Source: Gemmatimonadota bacterium (lineage in GTDB: Bacteria > Gemmatimonadota > Gemmatimonadetes > Gemmatimonadales > Gemmatimonadaceae). From it: 57,659 bases of DNA. Both the position numbers and the translations under genes were made by a program. Below, in pieces: positions 29,262-38,154 of the stretch; the stretch's first letter is position 1, and each line of letters begins with the position of its first letter. Below the pieces are notes generated by a model. It was not told the DNA's origin, made no database searches, and was given only the letters and a program-made list of their open reading frames with translations. The DNA lies in assembly GCA_014192065.1 (NCBI GenBank), contig BJHH01000008.1, forward strand, positions 1-57,659. The letters run 5' to 3'.

Positions 29262-29300
29262 AAAACGCGCGGTCCGCTGGTGTGTCCAGGCGTCCGCGCG
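29262..29300 (-). terminator. Terminator/attenuator between rpsO and pnp
   Basis: On the minus strand a stem with CCGCGCG closing on CGCGCGG (29300-29266, with an inner CTGG/CCAG stem) is followed directly by TTTT. It lies 20 nt after the rpsO stop. Partial read-through here would set the rpsO:pnp ratio, as known for this gene pair in other bacteria. Confidence 0.75.
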
Positions 29301-29319
29301 CTCGCAATGCTGTGGTCAG

Positions 29320-29580
29320 TTAGTAACGCAACCCAAGCTGTTCAATCAGCTTGCGGTAAGCGGCGAGATCGGTGCGCTTGAGATAATCCAGGAGACGGCG
29401 GCGCCTGCCGACCATCTTCAACAGGCCACGCCGGCTGTGGTGGTCCTTGGCATGCGCACGGAAGTGATCGGTGAGGTAGTTGATCCGATCCGTCAGCACC
29501 GAGACCTGCACTTCCGGTGAGCCTGTGTCAGTTGCGTGCCGCGGGTTCTTTGCCAGCGCGGCGGTTTTCGAAAAAGCCAT
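29320..29580 (-). CDS. rpsO: 30S ribosomal protein S15
   Basis: Small-subunit protein that binds 16S rRNA helices 20-22. It has 86 residues, close to the usual 88-89. Typical motifs: [30 protein letters not shown] and [14 protein letters not shown]. The ATG at 29580 fits the family start; the open frame to 29697 crosses the promoter. It has its own promoter (29626-29654) and terminator, and sits upstream of pnp as in many bacteria. Confidence 0.97.
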   Translation of the reverse strand: MAFSKTAALAKNPRHATDTGSPEVQVSVLTDRINYLTDHFRAHAKDHHSRRGLLKMVGRRRRLLDYLKRTDLAAYRKLIEQLGLRY

Positions 29581-29625
29581 TGTTCCTGTACCCGAGTCCT
29601 TTCGTCGATTTTGTTGTAGCACAAT

Positions 29626-29654
29626 AAGATAAGTGGCAATTGCCACCCCTTCAA
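29626..29654 (-). promoter_or_regulatory. rpsO promoter with a palindrome in the spacer
   Basis: On the minus strand TTGAAG (29654-29649), a 17-bp spacer and TATCTT (29631-29626). The spacer contains the perfect 14-bp palindrome GTGGCAATTGCCAC (29633-29646). A dimeric regulator bound there would block RNA polymerase or, by distorting DNA, change spacer geometry. The -10 is identical to that of rpsA. Confidence 0.65.
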
Positions 29655-29698
29655 GTGGGCGGTCCACTCTCGCGGAGCCCCCCCCAACGCGACCCAAG

Positions 29699-30871
29699 CT
29701 ACTTCATCAGGCTCAGAACCAGGGACTTCAGGTCGTTGAACATCACAACGGCGAAGAGCACCAGGATGAGTGCCACGCCTGCCCTCATCAGGTTTTCGCG
29801 GGTTCGGAGGCTGAATGGCTTACCACGAGCCCCCTCCGCCACCGTCATCAGGATCTGGCCGCCATCCAAAATCGGCACTGGGAGCAGATTAAGCACAGCC
29901 AGATTGATGCTCAAGAATGCGATCAGCGTGAGCAGCGGCTCAAGCCCCGACTTCGCGGCCGCAACCGATGTCCTGGCGATCGCGATCGGGCCACCCAAGG
30001 TCTCAACGCTCACCGTGCCCTGGAAGAGCCCGCCAAGCACCCCGGTCACCGCTCCAGCCATGGACCAGGTGGTGTTCCATCCGAGCACTGCTGCCTGACT
30101 GAGTCCGATGGGTTCATGTTGCACCCGGTTCACGGGGCCCATCCCGATGCGGCCGACCGTAACCGGAGCGCCGGTGTTCGGGTCGGCTTCTGAACGCGAC
30201 TCCGTCGAAACGCTCAGCGTGAGCGGCGCACCATCCCGGATAATCGCAACCTGCATGGCCTCCGCAGGACGTGCCGTCACCTCACGAAGGAAGTCGCCCC
30301 AATGACTGATCGCCCTGCCGTCGATCGCGATGATCGAGTCGCCGCGTAGGAAGCCGGCGCGTGCGGCCGGTCGGTCAGCGACCACGGAGTCGACAACGGC
30401 CGGAACGATCTGGCGGCCATACCCGGCGTAAATACCTGAGGCAACCGTGATGGTGAGCAGCGCGTTCATCGCCACGCCCGCCAGCAGGATGAAGATCCGA
30501 GCCAGCACAGGTTTCGATTCGAACCAACGATGCTCGGGCACCGGGTGCGGCCCATGCGGCACCATCGCATCCGGATCCCAGCCAGCCGGCTTGGGCAGGT
30601 CGGCGTCGAGGGGCGTCTCATTTCCACCCTCGATCTTGGACATCGTCTCGTCATCACGCGAAGCCATGCGGACATAGCCACCGATCGGCAGCCACGCGAT
30701 GACGTACTCCGTCTCGCCACCCTTTGGTCGCCATTTCCAGAGCGGACTTCCCCATCCGAGTGAAAAACGGGGCGCGTAGACGCCCGTGAGTTTTGCCGCA
30801 AGAAAGTGTCCGAGCTCGTGGACGAAGACCACGAGGCCAAGCACAAGAATCGGAGCGAGCCAGGCAAGCAT
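29699..30871 (-). CDS. rseP: Site-2 protease family zinc metalloprotease RseP
   Basis: Intramembrane M50 protease that cleaves anti-sigma factors and remnant signal peptides. Zinc motif HELGH (His18, Glu19, His22) is in the first helix, and the third ligand region [14 protein letters not shown] is near the C-terminus. One PDZ domain ([26 protein letters not shown]) is in the middle. Total length 390 aa; E. coli RseP has two PDZ domains and about 450 aa, so this is the shorter one-PDZ form. The ATG shares one base with the dxr stop (TGATG). No sigma/anti-sigma pair is nearby. Confidence 0.93.
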   Translation of the reverse strand: MLAWLAPILVLGLVVFVHELGHFLAAKLTGVYAPRFSLGWGSPLWKWRPKGGETEYVIAWLPIGGYVRMASRDDETMSKIEGGNETPLDADLPKPAGWDPDAMVPHGPHPVPEHRWFESKPVLARIFILLAGVAMNALLTITVASGIYAGYGRQIVPAVVDSVVADRPAARAGFLRGDSIIAIDGRAISHWGDFLREVTARPAEAMQVAIIRDGAPLTLSVSTESRSEADPNTGAPVTVGRIGMGPVNRVQHEPIGLSQAAVLGWNTTWSMAGAVTGVLGGLFQGTVSVETLGGPIAIARTSVAAAKSGLEPLLTLIAFLSINLAVLNLLPVPILDGGQILMTVAEGARGKPFSLRTRENLMRAGVALILVLFAVVMFNDLKSLVLSLMK

Positions 30872-31995
30872 CAGGCGAGTTCTCCCACGACCGCGCGCGC
30901 GCGCCGGTCGGCGTCCATGAGGTCGTCGCGTGTCGGCACAGCAGTGCCAGACACGGTTGCAAGCGCGCGTTCAATCGCGCGTGCGATACCACCAAACGAC
31001 AAGCGGCCTTCGAGGAACCTAGCCACGGCCGCCTCGTTTGCCGCGTTAAACACGGCCGGGGCGATCCCGCCCGCCCGACCTGCGTCGATACCGATCTGCA
31101 GCGCGGGGAATGCGTCGAGCCGAACGGGCTCGAAGGTGAGAGGCGATGCGGCGACCGGATCGAACCTCGGCACATCCACGTCCGGAAGTCGGTCGGGATG
31201 CGTGAGCGAGTAGAGGATCGGCAGCTCCATCGACGGGACACCAACCTGCGCGAGCACACTGCCGTCCACAAACTCGACCATCGAATGCACGACGCTCTGC
31301 GGGTGCACCACGACCTCGATCCGGTCGTACGGCAGCCCGAACAGGAAGTGCGCCTCGATCACTTCGAGCGCCTTGTTGGCCAGCGTGGCGCTGTCGACAG
31401 TGATCTTGCGGCCCATCGTCCAGGTCGGATGCCTAAGCGCTTCAGCGCGCGTCGCGGCGTCGATGCGGCTCGGGTCCCATTTGCGAAATGGCCCGCCGGA
31501 CGCCGTGATGATGAGCCGGCGAATGTCCCGTGCGCTACGCGTCCCAAGGCACTGCAGGATCGCGGAGTGTTCACTGTCGACTGGAATGATTTCGCCGCCG
31601 TGCCGCGCGCAGGTGGCGAGCGCCAGTTCACCGGCGACCACGAGCGATTCCTTGTTCGCCAGCGCCACCCGCTTGCCCGCGCCGAGCGCAGCGAGCGTGG
31701 CATCCATCCCCGCCACGCCAACCACGGCGTTGAGCACGATGTCCACGTCGTCCCGCGTCGCCGCGTCCACCAGTGCCTCCGCGCCCCTGTTCCAGCCGGG
31801 CTGCGCGCCACTTCCATTGGGTGACACAAGGCCAACGAACGCGGGATGCCATGCGGCGACCTGCTCTGCGAGCAGCCCTGCATTGGAGTGGGCCGTGAGG
31901 GCCGTCACAATAAATCGCTCGCGCTGACGCGCGAGCACGCGAAGCGCCGTGGTTCCGATCGATCCGGTGGACCCGAGAATCGCGACTTTGCGCAT
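30871..31995 (-). CDS. dxr: 1-deoxy-D-xylulose 5-phosphate reductoisomerase
   Basis: NADPH enzyme making 2-C-methyl-D-erythritol 4-phosphate in the MEP isoprenoid pathway, feeding UppS upstream in this cluster. With the ATG at 31995 (MRKVAILGSTGSIG) it is 374 aa. Motifs: nucleotide-binding GSTGSIGTTAL, ALANKESLVVAGEL, metal site IPVDSEHSAILQCLG, ITASGGPFR, HPTWTMGRKITVDSATLANKALEVIEA. The ORF is open to 32031 but the family starts at 31995. Confidence 0.96.
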   Translation of the reverse strand: MRKVAILGSTGSIGTTALRVLARQRERFIVTALTAHSNAGLLAEQVAAWHPAFVGLVSPNGSGAQPGWNRGAEALVDAATRDDVDIVLNAVVGVAGMDATLAALGAGKRVALANKESLVVAGELALATCARHGGEIIPVDSEHSAILQCLGTRSARDIRRLIITASGGPFRKWDPSRIDAATRAEALRHPTWTMGRKITVDSATLANKALEVIEAHFLFGLPYDRIEVVVHPQSVVHSMVEFVDGSVLAQVGVPSMELPILYSLTHPDRLPDVDVPRFDPVAASPLTFEPVRLDAFPALQIGIDAGRAGGIAPAVFNAANEAAVARFLEGRLSFGGIARAIERALATVSGTAVPTRDDLMDADRRARAVVGELA

Positions 31996-32038
31996 CAGGA
32001 CCCGATCCCGAGCGTCCACACCCGACCACAACGAGCCG

Positions 32039-32893
32039 TCACGGCGTCGGCACCAAGAGCAGCTCGTAGAGCACGAATGCCACCGGCAACGTGAAGAGCA
32101 GCGAATCCACGCGGTCGAGTGCCCCGCCGTGACCGGGTATCAATGCCGAGCTGTCCTTGACCCCAGCCTGACGCTTGAGCATTGACTCGACCAGATCTCC
32201 GACTTGCCCAGCCAAGCAGACCACCAACCCGAACGCCCCAGCGGCAGCGAGCGGCATAGAGAGTCGCGCGTACGGCTGGAGCGCAAACCTGACGAAGAGC
32301 ACGGAAAACGCGACCGCAACGACCGCACCGGCTACGGCACCCACCACCGTTTTGTTGGGACTCACGCTCGGCATGAGCTTTCGCACACCGAACGCGTTTC
32401 CACACAGCATGGCTGCGGTGTCGGTGGCCCAGGTGAGCAGCAACGGCAGCAATACGAGCAACGTGCCAGCGACCGGCTCCACCGCGAACCGGTGGTAGCG
32501 CATGCCGTAACCAAACGCGAGCATTCCCCCGGTATAGAAGGTGCCCAGCAGCGTGATCGCCACGACTTCAAGCGGCTTCCCCTTAGCGCCACGGACCCAG
32601 AGCGCGACGGTGAGCAACTCGAGCACGACGAGCATCACGACGCTCACCGGAGGCGCCCAGTAGCCGAGGAATCGCGCGTGCACGGCAAGCGGAATCATCG
32701 CGCTCAGTACGACGCCGTGTCCCCAGAGTGGCACGCTGCCGGTGCCGATCGCCAGTGTGTAGAACTCATACGCCGCCAACGCGGCCGCGACTGCGAGCAA
32801 TAGCGCGAGGGCGAGCCCACCGGTCCAGATGACACCGATGACCACCGGAATCGCGACGGCTGAAAACGCGATGCGTTTGGCGAGCTCAGACAT
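32039..32893 (-). CDS. cdsA: Phosphatidate cytidylyltransferase
   Basis: Integral membrane enzyme that makes CDP-diacylglycerol from phosphatidate and CTP for phospholipid synthesis. The 284-aa length and repeated hydrophobic segments fit. The family signature is near the C-terminus: VGDLVESMLKRQAGVKDSSALIPGHGGALDRVDSL. The gene is 43 nt before dxr and 41 nt after uppS, the usual order uppS-cdsA-dxr-rseP. Confidence 0.95.
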   Translation of the reverse strand: MSELAKRIAFSAVAIPVVIGVIWTGGLALALLLAVAAALAAYEFYTLAIGTGSVPLWGHGVVLSAMIPLAVHARFLGYWAPPVSVVMLVVLELLTVALWVRGAKGKPLEVVAITLLGTFYTGGMLAFGYGMRYHRFAVEPVAGTLLVLLPLLLTWATDTAAMLCGNAFGVRKLMPSVSPNKTVVGAVAGAVVAVAFSVLFVRFALQPYARLSMPLAAAGAFGLVVCLAGQVGDLVESMLKRQAGVKDSSALIPGHGGALDRVDSLLFTLPVAFVLYELLLVPTP

Positions 32894-32934
32894 GGCGCGG
32901 CCTGCCGTGGGCGACGGGCGAGGTCACGAGTCGA

Positions 32935-33681
32935 CTACGCGGGCACGCGGCCGAACCGACGGTCGCGCTGCTGATAATCGAGAATCGCCTCGTACAGTTC
33001 CTTTCGTCCGAAATCCGGCCAGAGCACGGGCGTGATGGAAAACTCGGTATAGGCAATCTGCCAAAGGAGGAAATTTGAAATGCGCTGTTCACCTGACGTG
33101 CGGATCAACAAGTCGGGGTCTGGCACATCGGATGTGTAGAGGCGTTCGGTGAAGGCGGATTCGTCGATCTGTTCCGGGGTCAGCCTCCCCGCCGCCACAT
33201 CGGAAGCAAGCGACCGGATCGCGAGAAGGATCTCGGCGCGCGAACCGTACGATACAAACAGATTGAGCCGGAGCGTGGCGCAGTGCGCCGTCTGCCGGAC
33301 CACGCGATCCACGGCCGCAGATGCGGCCGGTGCGAGCCGCTCGAGTTCACCAAGAAACCGCACGTGCACGCCCTGCCGCTCGAGTTCGTCGGCCTCGCCC
33401 TGAACAAACTCCTCGAGCAGCGACATCAGCGCCGATACCTCGAGAGCGGGCCGCTGCCAATTCTCCTTGGAAAAGGCAAACAGCGAGAGCACCTCCACCC
33501 CGGCCTCGATGGCGCCCTCGACGACGGCGCGGACCGACTTCATACCATGGCGATGCCCCAACGGCCTCGGCAGCATGCGATCGCGCGCCCAGCGGCCATT
33601 GCCATCCATGATGATGGCGACGTGCCGCGGGATCGCACCACTGATCCGGATCTGCGAGAGAAGCTCGGCGGCGTCAGGCAT
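32935..33681 (-). CDS. uppS: Isoprenyl transferase (undecaprenyl diphosphate synthase)
   Basis: cis-Prenyltransferase producing the C55 carrier lipid for peptidoglycan. The 248-aa protein has the catalytic HVAIIMDGNGRWA (Asp), GHRHGMKSVRAVVEGA, TLFAFS-like LSLFAFSKENW, and the C-terminal PDLLIRTSGEQRISNFLLWQIAYTEF and WPDFG motifs. It is part of the frr-uppS-cdsA series, 13 nt after frr. Confidence 0.96.
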   Translation of the reverse strand: MPDAAELLSQIRISGAIPRHVAIIMDGNGRWARDRMLPRPLGHRHGMKSVRAVVEGAIEAGVEVLSLFAFSKENWQRPALEVSALMSLLEEFVQGEADELERQGVHVRFLGELERLAPAASAAVDRVVRQTAHCATLRLNLFVSYGSRAEILLAIRSLASDVAAGRLTPEQIDESAFTERLYTSDVPDPDLLIRTSGEQRISNFLLWQIAYTEFSITPVLWPDFGRKELYEAILDYQQRDRRFGRVPA

Positions 33682-33694
33682 GAATCAAAAAGCC

Positions 33695-34249
33695 CTACAC
33701 TGCCATGATCTCGAGTTCCTTCGCCTTCATGGCCTGATCGACTTTCCCAATGAAGTCGTCGTGGAGTTTCTGGAGGTCCTTCTCTCCATGCTTCACGTCG
33801 TCTTCCGACACGCCATCGAGCTGTTTGAACGTGTCCCGCGCGTGCGTACGGAGGTGGCGAATCGCGATGTGGCCGTCCTCGCCGTACTTATGGAGGATTT
33901 TGGCGAGCTCCTTCCGCCGCTCCTCGTTCATCGACGGAAGCGGCACGCGGATCACGCCGCCCTGGTGTGCCGGATCCAGGCCGAGGTTCGCATCGCGAAT
34001 GGCCTTTTCAATGGCCTTCGCCTGCGTCTTGTCGAACGGGGTGACCACGAGCAGCCGGGGTTCTGGCGCCGAGACGGTGGCTACCTGGTTCAGCGCCATC
34101 TCGGCACCGTACATCTCGACCTTGACCGAATCGAGCATGCTTGCCGACGCCTTGCCGGAACGAATCGAGTTGAACTGGTGTTTTGCCGATTCAACGCTCT
34201 TTTCCATGCCGGTGCGGCAATCCTTCAGGATCTGCGCGATAGTGCTCAT
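33695..34249 (-). CDS. frr: Ribosome recycling factor
   Basis: Splits post-termination ribosomes together with EF-G. The start at 34249 ([10 protein letters not shown]) overlaps the pyrH stop as ATGA; the longer open frame to 34348 is inside pyrH. The 184-aa length is normal. Motifs: [25 protein letters not shown]-like [44 protein letters not shown]. The pyrH-frr order is highly conserved. Confidence 0.97.
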   Translation of the reverse strand: MSTIAQILKDCRTGMEKSVESAKHQFNSIRSGKASASMLDSVKVEMYGAEMALNQVATVSAPEPRLLVVTPFDKTQAKAIEKAIRDANLGLDPAHQGGVIRVPLPSMNEERRKELAKILHKYGEDGHIAIRHLRTHARDTFKQLDGVSEDDVKHGEKDLQKLHDDFIGKVDQAMKAKELEIMAV

Positions 34250-34968
34250 GAAACGAGGGTCCCCACTTTTTCTCCGCGAATGGCCTTCAGCACAGCCCGC
34301 GGCGCGTTGATGTCGAGCACGATCAAGGGAAGTGTGTTTTCCTTGCACAGCGTAATGGCCGTCTGATCCATCACGCCGAGTTCCTGCTTCATCACATCAC
34401 GATAACTGATGCTCGTGTACCGTTTGGCATTCGGCGTCGTCTTGGGATCGGCGCTGTACACGCCGTCGACGCTCGTGGCCTTGATGATGACATCGGCCTT
34501 CATCTGGATGCCGCGCAACACCGCCGCAGTGTCCGTACTGAAATACGGGTTACCGGTGCCGGCCGCGAAGATCACGACCCGGCCTTTCTCCAAGTGGCGC
34601 AGCGCACGACGGCGGATGAATGGCTCAGCAATTTCATCCATCCGAATCGCCGTCATGACCCGCGTGGCCACGCCCTCGCGTTCCATGATGTCCTGAAAAG
34701 CGATGGCGTTGATGACCGTACCGAGCATTCCCATGTAATCGGCGCTCACGCGGTCCATGCCCAGCCTCGATATCTGCGACCCGCGGACGATGTTGCCGCC
34801 GCCGATCACGAGTCCCACTTGCGCGCCAGCCGCGACGACCTGCTTGAGCGCCTTGGCGTAGCCGGTGATCGTCGGAAAGTCAAAACCCTGCCCGCCGTTT
34901 CCGGCGAGCGCTTCACCCGACAGCTTCAACAGAATGCGCTTGTATATGAGCGGGGTTGCGCGTGGCAT
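34246..34968 (-). CDS. pyrH: Uridylate kinase
   Basis: Bacterial UMP kinase of the amino acid kinase fold, making UDP. The 240-aa protein has [72 protein letters not shown] and [13 protein letters not shown]. An AGGAG site precedes the ATG. It lies 20 nt after tsf and overlaps frr. Confidence 0.97.
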   Translation of the reverse strand: MPRATPLIYKRILLKLSGEALAGNGGQGFDFPTITGYAKALKQVVAAGAQVGLVIGGGNIVRGSQISRLGMDRVSADYMGMLGTVINAIAFQDIMEREGVATRVMTAIRMDEIAEPFIRRRALRHLEKGRVVIFAAGTGNPYFSTDTAAVLRGIQMKADVIIKATSVDGVYSADPKTTPNAKRYTSISYRDVMKQELGVMDQTAITLCKENTLPLIVLDINAPRAVLKAIRGEKVGTLVS

Positions 34969-34988
34969 CGCGGTGGTTTCTCCTGGAC

Positions 34989-35867
34989 TCAGGCGTCACC
35001 CATCTTGAACCGGACGAATCGCTTCACCGTCGCGCCCGGCGTCTCCTGCACGATCTGGCCAATCGTCTTCTCTGGATCACGCACCCACGGCTGTTCGAGG
35101 AGCGTGACTTCCTTGAAATACTTGTCGAGCCGCCCCGCCACCATCTTCTCAATGATGGCCTCGGGCTTCCCGCTTTCCTTGGCTTGATCCGCATAGATCG
35201 CGCGTTCCCGCGCGACGATGTCTGCCGCCACGTCCTCTTTGCGCACGGCCAGCGGGACTACCGGCACACCCGCCGCGATATGCTCCGCTATCGTGTTGGC
35301 CAGCGCTGCCGCCGCCGGACCCGTCGCGCCTTCGACCTCAACCAGCACCGCAACTTTTCCGTTGAAGTGGCGATAGAACCCGACGGCACCGCGCGTCACA
35401 ATCCGTGCGACACGGCGCAGCGTGACATTCTCACCCGTCTTGGCGGCCGTCTGCTTGACGACTTCGCCCAGGGTGAGCGATTGGTCGTGGTGCCACGGCT
35501 TACCGAGCAGTGCGTGGTCTGCCGTGATCTCGGCGACCGCGTCGAGCGCGGTGTCCTCGGCGAGGTGGCGCGCCACCAATGTGGCCACGGCGACGAACTC
35601 TTCGTTGCGGGACACAAAGTCGGTTTCGGAGTTGAGCTCAATCATCACGCCGAGCGACGCATCGTCCGCCACCCACGTCACGATTTGCCCCTCTGCGGCC
35701 ACGCGATCGGCCCGCTTGTCGGCCTTGGCGATGCCCTTCTTGCGCAGGTGATCGATCGCTTTCTCGATGTCTCCCCCGGTCTCCTCGAGGGCTTTCTTGC
35801 AATCACCCATCCCCGCCCCGGTACGGGCACGGAGCGCGGCGACGTCTTTCGCTGATACGGTCATCAT
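34989..35867 (-). CDS. tsf: Elongation factor Ts
   Basis: Nucleotide exchange factor for EF-Tu. The 292-aa protein has the N-terminal UBA-like domain ([35 protein letters not shown]) and the core motif [18 protein letters not shown]. Two adjacent ATGs (35867 and 35864) could start it. It lies 101 nt downstream of rpsB, with a strong hairpin in between. Confidence 0.96.
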   Translation of the reverse strand: MMTVSAKDVAALRARTGAGMGDCKKALEETGGDIEKAIDHLRKKGIAKADKRADRVAAEGQIVTWVADDASLGVMIELNSETDFVSRNEEFVAVATLVARHLAEDTALDAVAEITADHALLGKPWHHDQSLTLGEVVKQTAAKTGENVTLRRVARIVTRGAVGFYRHFNGKVAVLVEVEGATGPAAAALANTIAEHIAAGVPVVPLAVRKEDVAADIVARERAIYADQAKESGKPEAIIEKMVAGRLDKYFKEVTLLEQPWVRDPEKTIGQIVQETPGATVKRFVRFKMGDA

Positions 35868-35920
35868 ATGGATGCGGATCCTGAACGCTGAATTTTGGTC
35901 GAACGGACTCTGGCCTGCGT

Positions 35921-35952
35921 GTCGCGCCGGCGGCGATCACCGCCGGCGCGAC
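35921..35952 (-). other. Strong hairpin between rpsB and tsf
   Basis: A 13-bp perfect GC-rich stem (arms 35940-35952 and 35921-35933, 6-nt loop) lies 16 nt after the rpsB stop. No T tract follows on the minus strand. In E. coli a comparable rpsB-tsf hairpin acts as a partial terminator or stability element; that role is inferred here. Confidence 0.65.
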
Positions 35953-35968
35953 CTGTCACACGACCTGG

Positions 35969-36928
35969 CTACTCGGCAGCCGGCGCCGGAGCGGCGTCGG
36001 GTGCATTGGAAGTATCGGTCTTGAGATGGGCGGCGATCGCTTCCGGCTTCGCGCGGCGACGCGGACGACCAGCGTCTCCGCCACCACCACCACCGCCACC
36101 ACCACCACCACCGCCACCACCGCCACCACCACCACCACCGCCACCACGCTTCCGACGGCCGTCGCGATCGCCTTCCGGCTCGGCGCCGCGGTCGGACGAG
36201 TAGGTGTAGCCCTCACCGTCCGCGGCTTCTTCGCGCACTGGGGCCTCGCGACGCGCCTCGATGATCGAATCCGAGAATGCACGAGTAATGAGATCGACCG
36301 ACTTGATCGCGTCGTCGTTGCCCGCGATCGGCACGGTGATGAGATCTGGATCGGAGTTCGTGTCACAGATGGCGACGATCGGGATGCCGAGCTTATTGGC
36401 CTCGTCCACCGCGATGCGTTCCTTCTTCGCGTCCACGACGAACATCAATCCTGGCACGCGGCCCATCTGCTTGATGCCCGAAAGGTTTTTCAGGAGCTTG
36501 TCGCGCTGACGGGTGAGGAGGAGTTTTTCCTTCTTCGTGTAGTTCTTGAACTCTCCACCATCCTCGGTGCCAGCCTCAAGTTCCTTGAGGCGGCGGATCT
36601 GCTTCTTGATCGTCGCGAAATTGGTCAGGAGTCCGCCGAGCCAGCGCTCGGTGACGTACATCGCACCGCAGCGTTCAGCTTCGGCCTGTACGATCTGCGC
36701 GAGCTGGCGCTTGGTGCAGACGTAGAGCACGTTTTCGCCGCGCGCCACCACTTCACGCACAAGCGCCTGCGCCAGCTCGAGCTGACGAAGCGACTTCTGT
36801 AGGTCGATGATGTGAATGCCATTGCGTTCCGCGAAGATGAACCGGCGCATCTTGGGATTCCAACGGCGAGTCTGGTGGCCGAAGTGTACGCCGGCCTTGA
36901 GCAATTCTTCGACTGTGATTTCTGACAT
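35969..36928 (-). CDS. rpsB: 30S ribosomal protein S2 with a poly-glycine extension
   Basis: Small-subunit protein that helps S1 bind. The core (residues 1 to about 230) is normal: EELLKAGVHFGHQTRRWNPKM, GIHIIDLQKSL, ERWLGGLLTNF, VVDAKKERIAVDEANKLGIP, DTNSDPDLITVPIAGNDDAI. After the core come an acidic stretch, a basic DGRRKR, 23 consecutive glycines (residues 262-284), GRPRRR and an Ala/Pro-rich end, giving 319 aa against about 240-260 usually. AGGGA lies before the ATG. A large hairpin sits in the leader (36971-37018). Confidence 0.97.
   Translation of the reverse strand: MSEITVEELLKAGVHFGHQTRRWNPKMRRFIFAERNGIHIIDLQKSLRQLELAQALVREVVARGENVLYVCTKRQLAQIVQAEAERCGAMYVTERWLGGLLTNFATIKKQIRRLKELEAGTEDGGEFKNYTKKEKLLLTRQRDKLLKNLSGIKQMGRVPGLMFVVDAKKERIAVDEANKLGIPIVAICDTNSDPDLITVPIAGNDDAIKSVDLITRAFSDSIIEARREAPVREEAADGEGYTYSSDRGAEPEGDRDGRRKRGGGGGGGGGGGGGGGGGGGGGGGDAGRPRRRAKPEAIAAHLKTDTSNAPDAAPAPAAE
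36077..36145 (-). repeat. GGY-type microsatellite encoding 23 Gly in rpsB
   Basis: Twenty-three consecutive glycine codons, mostly GGT with interspersed GGC and one final GGA, read as ACC/GCC on the plus strand. Periodicity of three means slippage preserves the reading frame. Assembly or sequencing length error is also possible in such a tract. Confidence 0.92.
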
Positions 36929-36970
36929 GTGTCCCTGCGGTGGTTGATGACGTCAGTGTGAGTCGTCGTC

Positions 36971-37018
36971 TCGGCCGACCGCCCCGTGAACAGACGTTCA
37001 GGGGCGGCACCCGGCCGA
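36971..37018 (-). promoter_or_regulatory. Candidate rpsB leader structure
   Basis: In the 153-nt rpsI-rpsB gap the minus strand can form a three-part hairpin: TCGGCCG/CGGCCGA (7 bp), an internal loop, CCGCCCC/GGGGCGG (7 bp), a bulged base, and TGAAC/GTTCA (5 bp) with loop GTCT. It ends 43 nt before the rpsB ATG and has no T tract, so it is more likely a leader or processing element than a terminator. S2 autoregulation through the rpsB leader is known in other bacteria. Confidence 0.5.
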
Positions 37019-37081
37019 AACTCATCACACCTGTGAGATGGACTGCAACTGCACCAACGAACTGCGCTGCGTGACGAGCGA

Positions 37082-37474
37082 CTATCGCTTGCTGAACTGG
37101 AACTTCTTGCGGGCCTTCGGCTGACCGGGCTTTTTGCGCTCGACCGCACGCGCATCGCGCGTCAGCAGCCCGAGGGTGCGAAGCTTTGGACGGTGCGCTT
37201 CATCCATCTTCACGAGCGCGCGGGCCACGGCGAGGCGCAGCGCGCCAGCCTGACCAGTGGAACCGCCGCCGGCAAGGTTGGCCTGCACATCAAAGCGGCC
37301 GAGCGTGTCGGTCGCCGTGAACGGTTGCTGAATCGCGGACACGTGTGACGGGCGCGGAAAGTAGTCTCCCAGCGTGCGGCCGTTGACGTCCCACTTGCCC
37401 GAGCCCGGGCGGATGTACACACGGCAGACCGCTTCCTTGCGGCGACCGATGGTGTGAATGGCGGCGTCGCTCAT
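37082..37474 (-). CDS. rpsI: 30S ribosomal protein S9
   Basis: S9 reaches the P-site tRNA with its basic C-terminal tail. The 130-aa protein has TIGRRKEAVCRVYIRPGSGKWDVNG, GGGSTGQAGALRLAVARAL, the RDARAVERKKPGQPKARKKFQFSKR end with the expected final Lys-Arg. Its ATG abuts the rplM stop (TAAATG), the conserved rplM-rpsI pair. Confidence 0.98.
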   Translation of the reverse strand: MSDAAIHTIGRRKEAVCRVYIRPGSGKWDVNGRTLGDYFPRPSHVSAIQQPFTATDTLGRFDVQANLAGGGSTGQAGALRLAVARALVKMDEAHRPKLRTLGLLTRDARAVERKKPGQPKARKKFQFSKR

Positions 37475-37924
37475 TTACTTGGCCTCTCGCTTGGCGAACG
37501 TCAGGGTCGCGGGCTGTTGCGCCCTGTGCGGGTGATCCGCACCGGCGTAAACGCGCAGCTTGAGCCGCAGGACCTGACGGGCCAACGCGTTCTTTGGCAG
37601 CATGCCGTGCACAGCCTTCTCGATGATGCGCTCGGGATGCTTCGCCAGCATCGTCGCGAACGGCGTCTGTTTGTCGTGCCCCATGTAGCCAGAGTGGGTG
37701 AAGTAGGTCTTCTGCTCGGCCTTGCGACCGGTCACCACTACTTTCGAGGCGTTGATGACGATGACGTTGTCACCGGTGTCGATGTGGGGGGTGAAGACGG
37801 GTTTGTGCTTTCCCCGGATGATCTTGGCGACCTCGGTGGCAAGGCGTCCGAGGACCATCCCTTCCGCGTCGACGACGAACCACTTGTGGTCCATGTCGGC
37901 GGGTCGTGCGGAGTACGTTGACAT
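37475..37924 (-). CDS. rplM: 50S ribosomal protein L13
   Basis: Early-assembly large-subunit protein. Start at 37924 ([10 protein letters not shown]) follows TTGGAG; the open frame to 37960 has no family support. The 149-aa product has the core [46 protein letters not shown] and HSGYMG. It has its own near-consensus promoter about 120 nt upstream and is the first gene of the cluster. Confidence 0.97.
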   Translation of the reverse strand: MSTYSARPADMDHKWFVVDAEGMVLGRLATEVAKIIRGKHKPVFTPHIDTGDNVIVINASKVVVTGRKAEQKTYFTHSGYMGHDKQTPFATMLAKHPERIIEKAVHGMLPKNALARQVLRLKLRVYAGADHPHRAQQPATLTFAKREAK

Positions 37925-38052
37925 GCGAAAAACCCAGCTCCAACTGATGCGACCGCACAACTGAAGGCACGGCCGCGATACGGACTACGCCTCACCGGTG
38001 CGGGATGCAACCCAGGTTTTGGCCGCCCGAAGGCGTTTTTGGACAGACCTGT

Positions 38053-38081
38053 AAGCTAGGCAACGACTTAGCAGGTGTCAA
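38053..38081 (-). promoter_or_regulatory. Near-consensus promoter of rplM-rpsI
   Basis: On the minus strand consensus TTGACA (38081-38076), a 17-bp spacer and TAGCTT (38058-38053). The leader to the rplM ATG is about 120 nt and includes a small UUCG-capped hairpin (38035-38024). L13 leaders regulate this operon in several phyla, but no specific fold could be confirmed. No terminator was recognised between the biotin carrier gene stop (38155) and this promoter. Confidence 0.75.
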
Positions 38082-38154
38082 TCGGCGGCAGTTCCGCGAC
38101 CCCGCAGCACCCAAGAGGGGTGGCGAGCGAGACTCAACGCCCCGCCCAACACCG

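Noticed and set aside
36077-36145. Short repeats that might suggest a CRISPR array or minisatellite
   Set aside because: The repeat unit is three bases inside a coding frame, with no spacers.
38024-38040. Plus-strand terminator-like stem followed by TTTTT
   Set aside because: No plus-strand gene lies upstream, and the stem is only 4 bp. It is more likely part of the rplM leader on the minus strand.
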